From: Sphaerolaimus hirsutus
Lineage: Eukaryota; Nematoda; Chromadorea; Monhysterida; Sphaerolaimidae
DNA: 64,000 nucleotides
Assembly: GCA_964036195.1 (NCBI GenBank)
Contig: OZ038456.1
Location: 27,071,792 to 27,135,791 of the forward strand
Direction of reading: 5' to 3'
Under the pieces are notes generated by a model, which made no database searches, was not told the origin of the DNA, and saw nothing but the letters and a program-made list of their open reading frames with translations. Both the position numbers and the translations under genes were made by a program. Of this stretch, positions 22,635 through 33,885 are shown piece by piece (within the stretch, counting starts at the first letter, position 1; every line of letters starts with the position of its first letter).

Positions 22635-25600
22635 CTGTGAGCCATAACACGGTTCGAAAAACATGCGTGGACGTGGGGGTTCTAATCTATAGACATCACA
22701 ATTCCCATAAAAAAGCTACAAATGGGTGTATAAATGCAGGTTGCGTTTCCTCGAAATACCCCCAGGGGGTTATTAGTTCGCCAGAAAATTTTAGGCTCAA
22801 AATTTGCTGATTATAGCACAATTTCAAACTGAGTCCACAAAGGAATCCAAGTGGGGATGGTCCGGCCGTCCAAGCAGTCCACAAAAATCCTGTATACGTC
22901 CCTGAGCCCCCCCCCCCCTTTACAATGGCGTCAGAGTCTGGAATAGATCCAGGGCGTAGTGATGTAAAAAGCGCCAGACTTTTGGCGCCAAGCGCCAAAA
23001 GCGCCATGGCGATTTACATCACTATCCAGGGGTCTCCAATGGGGGTTGCGGGTTACACCCATAGAAGCAAGTTGGGGGGTGGCATTTTATGGGGGGTGCC
23101 AGTCCCGAAAACCGCACCTGGCCCTCCTCTGCCTGTCCAACTGCCTGAGCTCGTCGTCCCTCTGCCTGCGCTCCTTCATGACCTCCTCGTACTTGAGCAG
23201 CTGCGTGTCCCGCTCCTTGGCCAGCGTCCGTTTGAACGCGCGCGCCGTTTTCAGACGCATCTTCTCGCGCAGTTTGGCCGCCCCCACGCTGGGTTCCGAT
23301 GGCGTCGTTGTTGTCGTCGTTGTGGATGGGGGTTGGGGAGCGTCTCGCTGCCGCGCCACCGTCTGGCCGCACTGCTTCACTCTGCGAGTGGATAGGATGC
23401 ACGTGCCGCAGGGACACTTGACATAGGTTTGGATAAAAAGCGTTGTTAAAAATTTCCAAGACTGGATAATCTGTGTTGACTGTTGAACACATTTGAGTTT
23501 TTTTTTTAGCAAAATTTTTCAAACTGTCGACAAAATCGTCTTCTGGAAGTGGCAATTATGGCACATTTTGGTCCGGCCCGGAAAGGCCCCCCCCCTGGCT
23601 TCGTCCTTGCCCTAGACCAAATTGTTTATAAAGACCTTCCCGGTCATGTAAGCCACCCATTTTTTTTTTTCTCCTCGGAAGCTATATCTCTGGCTATGGT
23701 GGGGTTATAGAGCTGAAACTTTGTGAATATATACTTGTAACATCCCTCTACTCTGCATCAATATAACGTGCAACACTTTACGCCTCAATAAAATCTCCAC
23801 CTACGGCACTTCCATAAAATCACATTTGGATACACAGAATCTTCCCAGCAAAAAAACGGCAACAAATTGCACAAAGCAAACGTGAGGTTAAACTTTGCGG
23901 CCCTGACCCTTCTCCGTCTGTTCTCCACCTGGCGCTGCTCCAACTGGTCATCGCTGAGACTGGAGCGCTCGCTGAGCAGGGACACGTGGCTGGCCGGGGG
24001 GGACTCGGCGCCGCCCGCGCGCCCGCTGGACAAGGGCAGCCAATGGCCGATGCTCCCGCTGGGCAAGTGGGCGGGGCTTGCCGCTGGCGAGCTGTCTGCG
24101 TGTTGTCTTCTGCTTGTTGGATTGTGGACACATTGATCAGCATCTTGTAAAATGTAAAGTGCCCCATGATGAATGAAACAATCACCACTATGAAACAATC
24201 ACCCCCCGGGGGTATTTCGAGGAAATACGGTAGATGAAATTTGACAAGATTTTATCCGACACATCACATTTGATGTGACGTGTTTCATTTTACAGGATTG
24301 GCCTCGCAGGGAATGTAAAAATTACAGCTGCCAGGCTGCAAGTGTGTGGAAAATCACTATGGTACTTTTAAGGCGTGTACTTGATCAACTCTTTAGAACA
24401 GTATTTTTTGAAGAGAGGAACAAATGATGTTTGTAAAAATTTTTTTGGAGGTAGTCATAACAGTGCAGCGGAAGAAAACGAGCTCCACCCACCGCGAATG
24501 ATGCTGGGCGGTGACGCGGAGCTGCTGGAGCGGCGTCTCCTCTCCCTGGCTGATCCGCGCTTCGGAGATCTGCACCCAAGCGAATAGCCAAAAATAAATT
24601 TGATTTTTTTAAAATAAAAGTTTGATTTAAAAAAAAAAGTTTGATTTTACCTTAAAACAAAAAGAATACATTTAATATGATATTTTTTATTTTTGAACTA
24701 TCTCGTATACTCCGGTTACTTTACACCCTGCACACGTGGTTCTCGCTGGAAGTGTGCCAACGATGGTTAACGCGTGTGAGTTTCATAAAAAGATGACAAA
24801 ATTGATTGTTGTTATAATGTTATTAATAAACATATTCACATCGATGAATTTTTTTCATCTTTTTACGGAAATCGCATGACTTAACAATCATTGGCACGCT
24901 TCCAACACGAGACATAAATCAGTGCGACGGCAGGGTATCATGTACGCCGAGTATATCTATATGACACAAAAGCTGTCCACCAACGTGGAGCGTCTGTGTC
25001 TGCCGGCGCGTCTCCGATCTCGTCTCCGACCGGGCGAGCGACTCCTGGATCTGGACCTAGATCTGGACGGTGTTCTTCTGCTGCCGCGGCGGCGGCTGCC
25101 GCGCGAACGGCTGCGCCCGCTGGCCGACCGAGAACGGCCTGCGCAAGAGTGAGCTTGAGCCTAAGCCAGGGTGCAACCCTGACCCAGTAAAATGTCAAAT
25201 GTCACGGTCAAAGTGTCAGAAATCATTTTACATGACTTTTGACACTTTGCCCTGACACTTGACATTTTATAGGGCATTGTACATGACTCTTGACACTTTG
25301 CGTGACATAAATATGACATTTTACAGAGTCTGGGACTGCCCACAGCACATGATGGCAGGCGAATTGGGGAGAATTTTCATATTTGAGATTTTTTTGGATG
25401 ATTCGAGAAAAAACTTTTACAATAAGAAAAACAGTTTCTAGTTTTCCAGCGTAAAGCAACCCACAAAAATTCAACAATAATAAACTAAAATATTCGAAAT
25501 GTGAAAATTATTTTCTGAAAGTTGGAACATTCGCCGGCCTCCGAGTTTACAGCCAACCTTTCCTGAACTGATAAATCCATTTTGAACCCATTTGAGTTTA

Positions 25601-28600
25601 CGGGGATAGTACGGCTATCGAAAACCATTTTTCTGGCTATCGAAAACTCAAATGAGTCCAATGCAGATTCATCAATTTCCGAAATTTTGGCCGTGAACTA
25701 GCGTGTGTCTAAATTCACTACCCTTGCACACAAACACATGGATGACTTACTGCGGGAGTTTTGGCGACGGGGCGACGGCTGGATGGCCGACTTGCCCGCC
25801 GGACTGCTGGAGCCCTTGCGGCGGCGCAGAGCTCTGCACGCAGACACACGACCATTGAACAGTGCACAACGGAACACTTGACATTTGACAAAACTGTCAA
25901 AGTTGATCATTTGACAGGGCGGATGACTGGCCCTGGTGCAGCTCGCGGACCGTGTAAAATGCCATGTAAAATGTAAAATATGATGCAAATTGTCAAGTCA
26001 TGTAAAATGCCGTGGAATATGGCAAATGTCTTGCAAAGTGTCAAAAGTCATGTAAAATGCCTTGAAAAATTACATATATGATGCAACGTGTCAAATAATG
26101 TAAACTGTAAACAAATTTAGCTGGCCGATTTGGGGGGGGGCAGCCCCCCCCCCTAGGAGACCCCTGCCCGGCCCCCACACGCCTGCCCCCGTACCCCCCC
26201 CCCCCCCCCCCGAACCCACAGCATTCTCCTGTACTGCTGCGGGGGGAGGGCGGGTCCCTGCGGGGGGTGCCCAGCCCCGCCCCCCTCCTCGTCGTCGTCT
26301 GCCTCGGGCTGCTCGTCGGCGCCGAAGCTGCTGATGTATTGGATGGCGCCCTCGTTGGCTCCGCCTCTGCTGGCCGAGTCTGCGGGAGGGAAGGCGGGGA
26401 AGTAGAATTGCGCTATGAGATGTAGATTGTAGAGTGGTGGATAAGTGCTGTGTGATGTGTGATGTGATAAGTGGCGTCACAATTTCCAAGTGGTACTTAA
26501 ATTTGTAAAGGAACATTATTGTAAGGTAGTAAACTAATTTCACATTTTTAAGTCTATCTACAACTTGCAATATCTCTTGTCACTTATCCATTTGCGGAAT
26601 TGACACAGAAATATTTGTAGCTAATTTAAAGGAGTGCAAATTTTTTCGGAACCATAAATGCATATACGTAACTATGTATATAGCCAAAAATAGCTATTTT
26701 GAAGGTGAAAATTGGGCAAAATGAGCAAAAATAGTCGATTTTGGGTTTAAATTGGGGAAAAATCGCTCAAAATTTGCTCAACATAGATGGACATCCGAGC
26801 GATTTCGGGGATAGATAACCAAAAAATTTGCATCGAGATTGATAGATAGCTGGCCGATAGGGGGGGGGGGGTAGCCCCCGTGGACACCCCTGCACTTGGG
26901 TCAAATCAGTAACACGACCAACCATCGGAATCACTGGCGCTGCGACGGCTGGGCAGCCTGGCGCTGGGGCCAGACCCGAACTGGGGCTTGTCCTTGTTGA
27001 GGAAGCTGAGCAGGGTGGTGCTGGCGCCCGCCGGGTCGGCCACGTTCTTCGAGCCCATCAGAAGCACCTTGGACTCCTTGAGCAGCGCTCGTTCCCGCTT
27101 CGCTGCTGGACCCTATGAGGGGACATGTGAAATGTGTTAATGTGAGCCGTCCAATTCTAAAAGTCGACATCTCCAAAAAAATGCGATTTTGAGTGATTCG
27201 CATTTTAATTTTAATTTCAAATTCATGGCCTGTGTCCAATGTCATGCCTACCATTAAGTTCCAAATGTTGACAACAAACTTTTAGCCCCTGCTCTCAACG
27301 TATATATGAAAAATGGGGTGTCCATAAAATTGGGTCAAGCCTGTAAACCCATCCCGCATGTAAACCAATTATAGACACATTTTACCCTCAGGGGTAAGAA
27401 AAGGGGCGGGTAACCCCACCCCAAACCGCCCAGCTACCTATCTATAACTGGGCAACTTTTCCCAGAATACCCCACACCCGCGAATTACCTAGCTATCTAG
27501 CTATCTGCACCGCTTTTGAGCAATATTACCCTAATTTTCACCCAACATCGCTAATTTTCGTACTTCTTTTAGATTTTCACCTTCAAAATCAAAGTCATGT
27601 GTTTTATTGCCTATTTTCAGCATGCCGGGTGTAATTAAACGTGTTATGGGTCAACATGCGGGATGGGTTTACCTTCATGCGGAATAGTGGAGTGCCCATA
27701 AAACCCCATTTGGACAGTGCATAAATGTTTGGTGGAATGGACTTGTCGACGTTTTGCCCAAATTTCTTTGCACTTTTCTTCAAAAATGTCAAGTTCGAAA
27801 CTATCATATAGGAGCATGTGAGGTCAAAGTTTTTTATGGAAAATAATGAAAAATGTGCAGGAGCAGCCTACGGGTAGCCAAAGTAGCCCAGATGAAGTTT
27901 CCGGGCCTAACTAAAAATTGTCATATATCGAAGAGCCAAACGGACCACGAGAAGGGCCCTGGCCTCCTCGATGCACTTGAGCTCCTTCATCTTGTCCTGG
28001 TCCTCGCGGTCCTGCCACAGCAAGTTGATGAACTGGCCCGAGGGGATGTCGTAGTCGAGCGCGAGCCGGTTCAGCTGCCAGCTCTGCTCCGACGACAGCT
28101 GCCGCGCGTTCAGCGGCATGTCTGAGGGTGGCAATCATCGTGCAATGCGTCGCAACAAATGAACGATGAACCAGGGGTCTCCACGATTTTGGCCCTCGCG
28201 GGGGCCGTATACATAGCAAATCGCTCCTCCGGAGGGATAGATTAAAAATTAGATGAAAATTGTTCTGGGGGGGGGCTGGGGGGGACTTGGGGGGAGGGCT
28301 CGCGGAGGCAAAATGTATAGGCTTTTTCAATGCATAGAAGGTAGAAACGGGAAAAAAACCCACGCTAAAAACAGGTTAAGAGTAGCTAAAATAGGCCAAA
28401 ATAGGCCTCCTGGATAGATGGCTGGGGGATTTGGAGGCGGACAGCCCGCCCTAGGAGACCCCTGGAATGAACACTGTGTTTATTCATACACTTACTGCCA
28501 TTTTACCCCAATAACTGAATCAGCGAGTGATAAAATGTACAACTGAAGGTAGGGTTCAAACGATATGACTTTTCGATATCGATATTCGATATTCGATATT

Positions 28601-31600
28601 TTTTCAAAATTTTCGATATCGATATTCGATATTTTTTTCTGAAACTCGATATTCGATATCGATACGATATGGAACCTCGATATCGATATTCGATATTGAA
28701 AAATGGTCGATATTCGATATTTCGATATTCGATATTGCGATATGCTTTTGGTATAGCAAGGCATATTTCAAGTGGCATATTGTATTTTCATGTGGTTGCA
28801 CACATGTTTAATCATGTCTTTCCTGAAATTTGAATGGTACAAGTGATTTTAACAAGCTTTACATCACTCAATGGTAGAAAATAGAAGAAAAACATGATGA
28901 ATCAAAGTGTATCAGACAAATAACCATTGGTAGATATTACAGTTCATCCTAACCTAATTGCTTAAGGGCATGTTGCAAAAAAAAGTATATCAGCGTTTTC
29001 TGGCTTCAAATTTAGCACTCCAAAAAAAATGACATTATAAATACTGTACTTTTACTCATCAAATACAATACTATAAGCACATCAGATCAACCATAAACAT
29101 CTCAAAATGAAAATGAAAATTACATTTGGGGACATAATACAGGTTCGATATATCGAAAAAATGGTCGATATTCGATATCGATATTCGATATTTTTTCAAA
29201 ATTCTCGATATCGATATTCGATATTCGATATTTTTTCAAAATTCTCGATATCGATATTCGATATTCGATATTTTTTCAAAATTTTCGATATCGATATTCG
29301 ATATTCGATATTAAAAAATGGTCGATATCCGATATTCGATATTCGATACGATATATCGTTTGAACCCTAACTGAAGGACATGACACTGCACTCGCACACT
29401 TATTTATGTCTCACGTTGAAAACATGCCAATAATAATTTAAGCATGCGATTTTTGTGAAAAAGATGAAAAATTCATTGTGGTGAAAAAGGATGGTCGAAG
29501 TGTTTTGCGGCGGTTGAAAAAAAGCAAGAGCCGAAAATATTTTTCTCATGCCTGTTGTGTATACGTTGACGCAAAATGTAGCGTTGCGCATTTCTGGCGT
29601 GGCGTGCCCTCTAACAAACTATTGCATGGTGAACAATAGCCAAGCAATAAGTAAGATGAGACTCTTGCCCAACCCCAAGTGTCATCGACGATCTCCTCAT
29701 CACTCTCCTTGTCCTCCTCGTGGCCCTGCTCCTTGCCGCCGGCCGCCTGCGCGTCCCCCTGCTGCAGCTGCGCGGCGTCGTCCAGCTCGGAGCCGGCCTG
29801 GTCGTAGTTGAAGCCGATCGCCGTCTTGGTCGACGCCGACTGTCTGCAAGGGAAGGAGGCAGTGACAAGAGTCGATTAGCCATCGGCCCACCACACGCTA
29901 GTTGACATCGACACCAAATGTCAACTGGTTCCGTTGCGTTTGAACGTCGTTCGTCGTCTCGCCTGCAAGCTCTGAATCGGGATCGGCACCAGTTGACATT
30001 TGGTGTCGATATCAACTAGCGTGTGTGGGCCCTATATGAGATCTGAAATAATACGATTCCCGAATCAAAAGCGCCGTGATAAACAATACCGGCGTTGAAC
30101 TAAGCAATATATTTATATTTAATTTGAGATTCAAATTCTAATTCAGATGAACGTCAATAAATCCCAATTCAAAGTTTGAGTTTGAACGACGATCATCGGC
30201 TCGTCAGCAAGCTTTGAATCGGGATCGGCACCAGTTGACATTTGGTGCCAATGTCAACTAGCGTGTGTGGGCCCATTTTGGGTCAAAATATGGATGGGGG
30301 AAAAGTCGCCCGCATGGATGGCAACATTTTGCTAAATTTGCTTACGCGCTGTTGAACTAGCAGAAAAATATGCATTTTGCTAAATTTGCAATTACGGTGT
30401 TGAAATAGCAGAAAAATATGCATTTTGTGCATCTGTAACACGTTGCTGAGGTAAATAATAAATGCTGCTCATAAACTTGTCTGTGTCAAGGTGCGGGGCT
30501 GGCACCAGTTGGCAGGGTGCCAGAAACATTTCAAAAGTAAACATGAAGACACTAACTTTTTCTTGTCCGCCTCTGCTTTGATATGGGCGCGCGACGGCTT
30601 TGTTTTTGGATTGTAAGCCTTGCCCAAGTTTTCCTCATAGTATATCTGCTTCAGGAACCGCTCTTCGGGCACTACAAAACAGGGGATAGAATGTATTTAA
30701 TGGGTATTTTATCCAAGTAAGATTGATCGGATGTAAATAGTTACTAGGGTTGGGGAAAAACAATTTTCTTCAAACGAATTGATTTTTAAAAGTCAAGCAC
30801 CATTCCCATAAATAACTGTAACATTGTGTTCAACTAAAAAGTTCGTTGGCCAGAATATTTATTGGATTCAATAGGGTTACGTTGAATAGGAATATGAACC
30901 AGACTAGGATTTCCGATCTCCTTTTTTAATCGTAATTTTCAAATCGAACGCTTTCCTCAGCTTTCGTGAAATGAAAAAGTGTCACTAAACAAACAGCTCG
31001 ACACAACAAATTTCACTCAAATAAATCACGACAAAATTAATCAATTACTCGAATGAGTGCATAAAACAAACGGGTGCATTTAACGGTCATAGTTCAGAGA
31101 CACGGTGGTCAAGTCACGTACTCAAAGTAACGCACTTTTCATAAACTCGTTAGCGACGAGCACCCTGTACCTTTCATAGCACAGCATGGCTTCCAGTTTG
31201 TCCCGGGCGTCGGGCGGCATGTCGCCGTCGCCGCCGCCAGCCGCCCCCGCGCTCGACGACCGGCTCGGCACGCTGTCCAGATGCGCGCGCGCGTCGAAAC
31301 TGACGCATGTGCAGAAAGAGTGCAAAATTTGCAATGTTTCAGGTGGGAATTGAACCCGCGCCTCTCGTAAAGAACACCAGTGCCCTAGCTGCTGGACCAC
31401 AGTGGCGGCTGGACTATTAACTGTACACAGGGTGGCGGGATCTACCATTTATCAATTTCATGTGTCAATTTCACATTTTTGGTTTTTAGCAAAGTTTTTA
31501 CTGAATTGTGAAAAATTTACTGTACAGTAACAGCGACAGAAAATATAATATTTACCGTACCCTTGACAGCACAACCGATGATTCAACGTACCGGCGAGTT

Positions 31601-33118
31601 TACCGTACCGCAAAATCAAAGATTTACCGTGCCGTGACGTTTGCCACCAAACAAAGCGCGTATGGCTGCTCCGGCAGTTTCTGGCCGGAAAAAAAGGGGA
31701 ACACCGGTAAACGCTACGGTAAACCTTAAAAATTATCCGCATCGCACAAATACTTAACCTCTACACTCAAACAAGCACCGTCAAAGCACACAACAAACCA
31801 CCGACCGATCGATGAGCACCTTGTCGGGTCCCCAGGGCCTGAGCGCGTGCCTGTGCGCCTGCTTGGCCAGCTGCGCGTCCGCGTGCACCCGGTAGCTGCG
31901 GCCGTGCAGCTGCAGGTGCTCCGCCGGGTCCGCCCGCTGTGGGGGTTGGGGGTGATACCGCATTTCTTCTAGTAGAAGAGCAGTCTCCAATAGAAGGGCA
32001 GTCTCCAATAGAAGGGCAGTCTCCAATAGAAGGGCAGTCTCCAATAGAAGGGCAGTCTCCAATAGAAGGTACACCTTTTAGACTAAATTTGGGCCACGAA
32101 ATAAATGAAAGGGCGGTCTCCAATGTTATGTGTATTAGTACACATATTTATTTCTGGGGTGACTTGGATTAGTGGTAGTCTAATTGATTAGTAAAAGCCA
32201 AGTAATCATGGCCCACAATTTATATATTTCAGCTTTTATTGTGACAATCAATTAGGGCATAGTAATCGAGCAGTACACAATACTGTTGGCTCAAGAAAAC
32301 CTGCCAAACATTTCCACTAAAATCACAACTGAAGAAACCTAAGAAAACGGGGCAGACACAGAAAATAGCTATGAATCAGCCCTATTCAAATTAGGTAGAA
32401 TCTACATAAAGAAAATGCTATTGCAAGAATGCAAGCCATCTACATAAACACATTTTGGCGCCAAATAGAAAAATACGAATTTACCTACATGGCTGGAAAA
32501 TGCCCTAGGCATAGCTGGGGAATTAGTCGAATGTATTGCACATACAACACCAACAGAAGGGCGTCTCCAATAGAAGGGCGGGTAATAAAGTTCACGAAAA
32601 AAAATAGAAGGGCGCCCTTCTATTAGAAGAAAAACGGTAGATGTTGCGGTGGCATTGGCAAAGTGCCAGGTTGTTAGGTGATTCAAAGGTAAGTTTGAAA
32701 TGACAAGTACTTTCAGCATCAAATTTATCTGGCATTTTATTTGTTTCTTGTCACTTGTCCAAGTGAAGTGAACTTTTTGAAGTGACTTCAAAGAGGGTAA
32801 AAGAATGCCCCCCTCTCAGCAAGGGCACTCCAGAGTTGTTCAAAAAACTCAATTTTTCAATGTGTAAGGAAAATACTTTTTTACTCAACCCAGAATACCG
32901 AAAATGTAAAATACATTTTTATCCGTGCTCAAGAGTGCAGTTTTCCAGGAAAATGCAAAATCAAAAAAGCACTTTTCGAGTAAATGTAAACAACACTTTA
33001 AAAACAGCGTTGCACCGACCACGGCCTGGTACTTCTGGGAGCGCTTGAGTGCGCGCTTCTGTCGCTCGTTGATCACCGCGTAGACGGCCTTCTCGTTGCG
33101 GCGCGCGTCGTGCCACAT
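22532..33118 (-). CDS. CLASRP: CLASRP / SWAP2-type splicing regulator (complete)
   Basis: Fourteen minus-strand exons (33118-33020, 31936-31806, 31299-31136, 30671-30557, 29843-29674, 28121-27946, 27112-26923, 26379-26220, 25833-25751, 25138-24985, 24569-24493, 24095-23908, 23347-23118, 22634-22532) join in one frame of 679 codons plus stop, close to the vertebrate length of about 670. CLASRP (SFRS16) binds CLK4 and modulates alternative splicing in nuclear speckles. Seen: start MWHDARRNEKAVYAVINERQ, the SWAP amino-terminal domain (DPAEHLQLHGRSYRVHAD; FDARAHLDSVP; CYERYRVLV; LKQIYYEENLG; KTAIGFNYDQ), an acidic patch at 210-226, the LSSEQSWQLNRLALDYDI block, GAIQYISSFGADEQ, an Arg/Ser domain at about 430-506, and a charged coiled coil at about 590-645. 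SFSWAP was considered but lacks this start and has SURP modules. Confidence 0.93.
23118..23347 (-). CDS. CLASRP: CLASRP exon 13 (C-terminal coiled coil)
   Basis: A Thr/Pro stretch then AAKLREKMRLKTARAFKRTL, AKERDTQLLKYEEVMKERR and RDDELRQLDRQRRA, matching KLRMQKALNRQFKADKKAAQ...EREDELR. A long charged helix. Donor AG|GTGCGG. Confidence 0.88.
23908..24095 (-). CDS. CLASRP: CLASRP exon 12
   Basis: Encodes DSSPAASPAHLPSGSIGHWL, a Ser/Ala-rich segment, and LSDDQLEQRQVENRRRR. Low conservation expected here. The end is set at the phase-0 donor AGG|GTCAGG; a slightly longer end is possible. Confidence 0.75.
24493..24569 (-). CDS. CLASRP: CLASRP exon 11 (RS domain)
   Basis: In phase it reads SPKRGSARERRRRSSSSASP and PSIIR, continuing the RS domain; the other two frames give no RS character. 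Acceptor GGGTGCAG, donor G|GTGGGT. Confidence 0.78.
24712..24960. mobile_element. MITE with TATACTCCGG/CGAGTATA ends (copy 1)
   Basis: Shares TTACTTTACACC, CGTGGTTC, TTAACGCGTG and GTACGCCGAGTATA with 36537-36775, in reverse orientation; arms are inverted around ATTTTTTTCATC. Confidence 0.75.
24985..25138 (-). CDS. CLASRP: CLASRP exon 10 (RS domain)
   Basis: Encodes a dense Arg/Ser tract: SRSRSASGRSRSRGSRRRG, then [15 protein letters not shown] and a basic end. This is the RS domain expected of CLASRP. Acceptor TTGCGCAG, donor AC|GTTGGT. Confidence 0.88.
25160..25345. mobile_element. CTGTAAA-family element, CLASRP intron 9
   Basis: GACCCAGTAAAATGTCAAAT near 25180 and ACATTTTACAGAGTCTGGGA near 25330 are inverted; many internal GACATTT repeats. 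Terminus GTCTGGGACTGCCC. Confidence 0.6.
25751..25833 (-). CDS. CLASRP: CLASRP exon 9
   Basis: In the phase set by its neighbours this reads ALRRRKGSSSPAGKSAIQPS then PRRQNSR, a basic Ser-rich segment. Acceptor GCGTGCAG, donor CGCA|GTAAGT, phase 1. Confidence 0.75.
26220..26379 (-). CDS. CLASRP: CLASRP exon 8
   Basis: Encodes DSASRGGANEGAIQYISSFG, equivalent to EKITFITSFGGSDEE, followed by an acidic and a Pro/Gln-rich stretch. Donor CT|GTGGGT in phase 2 is the one that keeps exon 9 in the RS frame. Confidence 0.85.
26923..27112 (-). CDS. CLASRP: CLASRP exon 7
   Basis: Encodes GPAAKRERALLKESKVLLMG, aligned with SGRRSRRQRREFREK, then a less conserved Ser/Gly-rich part ending RRSASDSD. Acceptor CTCATAG, donor G|GTTGGT, phase 1. 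Confidence 0.83.
27946..28121 (-). CDS. CLASRP: CLASRP exon 6
   Basis: Encodes MPLNARQLSSEQSWQLNRLA, DYDIPSGQFINLLWQDRED and the charged KMKELKCIEEARALLV. Matches DVDELNQEQVADLNKQATTY and what follows. Donor GTG|GTCCGT chosen because it keeps a gap-free match to EEEKAMYSG. Confidence 0.9.
28170..28465. repeat. CAGGGGTCTCC ... GGAGACCCCTG element
   Basis: Inverted ends CAGGGGTCTCC and GGAGACCCCTGG around GATAGATAGC-type and G-run sequence; relatives at 44640-45140, 38810-39290 and 26830-26895. Confidence 0.72.
28550..29369. mobile_element. hAT-like MITE with GATATC arms (copy 1)
   Basis: Ends TAGGGTTCAAACGATAT and ATATCGTTTGAACCCTA, flanked by identical 8-bp duplications ACTGAAGG. Arms are runs of GATATC/GATATTC; a unique core of about 400 bp (from GCTTTTGGTATAGCAAGGCA) is shared with copies at 46929 and 54520. 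No transposase ORF. Confidence 0.88.
29674..29843 (-). CDS. CLASRP: CLASRP exon 5 (acidic)
   Basis: Encodes QSASTKTAIGFNYDQAGSEL then a Gln-rich and Glu/Asp-rich stretch ending DDTW. Corresponds to KKASIGYTYED plus the acidic linker. Donor GG|GTTGGG, phase 1. Confidence 0.88.
29885..30032. mobile_element. GGCCCACACACGCTAG MITE (copy 2)
   Basis: Same ends and internal GAATCGGGATCGGCACCAGT; about 148 bp, CLASRP intron 4. A truncated relative ends at 30275. Confidence 0.85.
30557..30671 (-). CDS. CLASRP: CLASRP exon 4
   Basis: Encodes PEERFLKQIYYEENLGKAYN and a Lys-rich end (KAEADKK), equivalent to EEQCLYQIYIDELYGG. Acceptor TTTTGTAG, donor AA|GTTAGT, phase 2. Confidence 0.9.
31136..31299 (-). 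CDS. CLASRP: CLASRP exon 3 (SWAP domain)
   Basis: Encodes FDARAHLDSVP, a Ser/Gly-rich insert, then CYERYRVLVANEF. A minus-strand tRNA-derived SINE (31306-31411) lies immediately upstream of its acceptor GCGTCAG. Confidence 0.92.
31306..31411 (-). mobile_element. tRNA-derived SINE (copy 2), CLASRP intron 2
   Basis: On the minus strand: GTGGTCCAGCAGCTAGGGCA, B box GGTTCAATTCC (31356-31346) and the same tail TTGCAAATTTTGCACTCTTT. Related to 11121-11217. Confidence 0.72.
31806..31936 (-). CDS. CLASRP: CLASRP exon 2 (SWAP domain)
   Basis: Encodes RADPAEHLQLHGRSYRVHAD and LRPWGPDKVLID plus a split Arg, equivalent to KKDPAQFLQVHGR...MPWQGD...MIDR. Acceptor CCCCCACAG, donor CG|GTCGGT. Confidence 0.93.
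31975..32066. repeat. 18-bp minisatellite, CLASRP intron 1
   Basis: Five tandem units of GGCAGTCTCCAATAGAAG. The unit is related to GGGCGNCTCCAATAGAAG at 32120 and 32550-32580, part of a wider CCCTTCTATTAGAAG repeat (also 12895-13037). Confidence 0.9.
33020..33118 (-). CDS. CLASRP: CLASRP exon 1 (start codon)
   Basis: ATG at 33118-33116, followed by WHDARRNEKAV, the family's invariant start (MWHEAR in vertebrates). 33 codons. Donor GTG|GTCGGT gives a gap-free join; two other GT sites within 8 bp are out of phase. Confidence 0.9.
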
Positions 33119-33822
33119 GGCGCCCCTGCGCACACCTGCACGACTGCACGACGCACACATGCACACGGGAGGCAAGGGGGTCGGCGACCCGCTGGACATG
33201 CAGCCGGGGGGGGGGCACTGTCGGGCAAAGGGCACCCCAGTTCACTGCACAATCAGACTCACGCTGTACGATGGGTGCTAACGCTATTTTGATGAATGCA
33301 ATCACCAGATTGATGCCTACCATGCGTGTACACCTAAGTGCAAAATGTCAAAATGTCTAGTAATAGTTGATTTTTTCACTGTGAATTTGATATTCATTGA
33401 TAAGTTTTTACATAGCTTTTTAGAGGGGGGTTGCATGACATTTTACATTGCATTATTCACACCGTAGCCGCCCGACAGCGCGCAAAAGTATACGATGATC
33501 AATTATTTCATTACCAATGTAATTCATTGAGCAAACATTGGTTCCATACAATCTCGTACATTTGCACATGCACAACTTAACATATGAAAACATATGCACG
33601 ATGTGAAGCTATCAGTGAATTTCCTTTTGAACATAAAAAAATTGATAAACCATCTCTATTAAGAAACAAATTAGGTATAAATATATCAACCCACATTTTC
33701 AACATTAAAAAAGTAATTTTTCAGTTCACGATGCTTCTGCGCTGCTAGTTGTGCATGTGCAAAAATACAATATCGACCAGACATTCATTCATCAGACAAC
33801 GACACTGCAATCAATTCACACA
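33119..33822 (-). other. Spacer between MRPL39 stop and CLASRP start
   Basis: 704 bp holding the MRPL39 3' UTR and the CLASRP promoter/5' UTR. A C/A-rich stretch lies next to the CLASRP start and a partial CTGTAAA element near 33335-33460. No clear polyadenylation signal recognised. Confidence 0.5.
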
Positions 33823-33885
33823 TCACCCAGCGGCCTCAAGTGTCTCCTCACTACTACCGCAGTCCCGCTGCGCACCCAGTTTGGC
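33823..33885 (-). CDS. MRPL39: MRPL39 exon 11 (stop)
   Basis: 20 codons AKLGAQRDCGSSEETLEAAG then TGA. Tail not conserved. Acceptor CCCCCAG is the right end of the introner-like intron 33886-34245. Confidence 0.8.
   Translation of the reverse strand, partial: AKLGAQRDCGSSEETLEAAG

Noticed and set aside
29107-29370. Open frame of Ile/Phe/Arg repeats over GATATC arms
   Set aside because: Simple translation of a GATATTC array; same in copies at 48580 and 47000.
10217-32066. CRISPR-like arrays
   Set aside because: The tandem repeats (10 and 18 bp) have no unique spacers and the genes are clearly eukaryotic.
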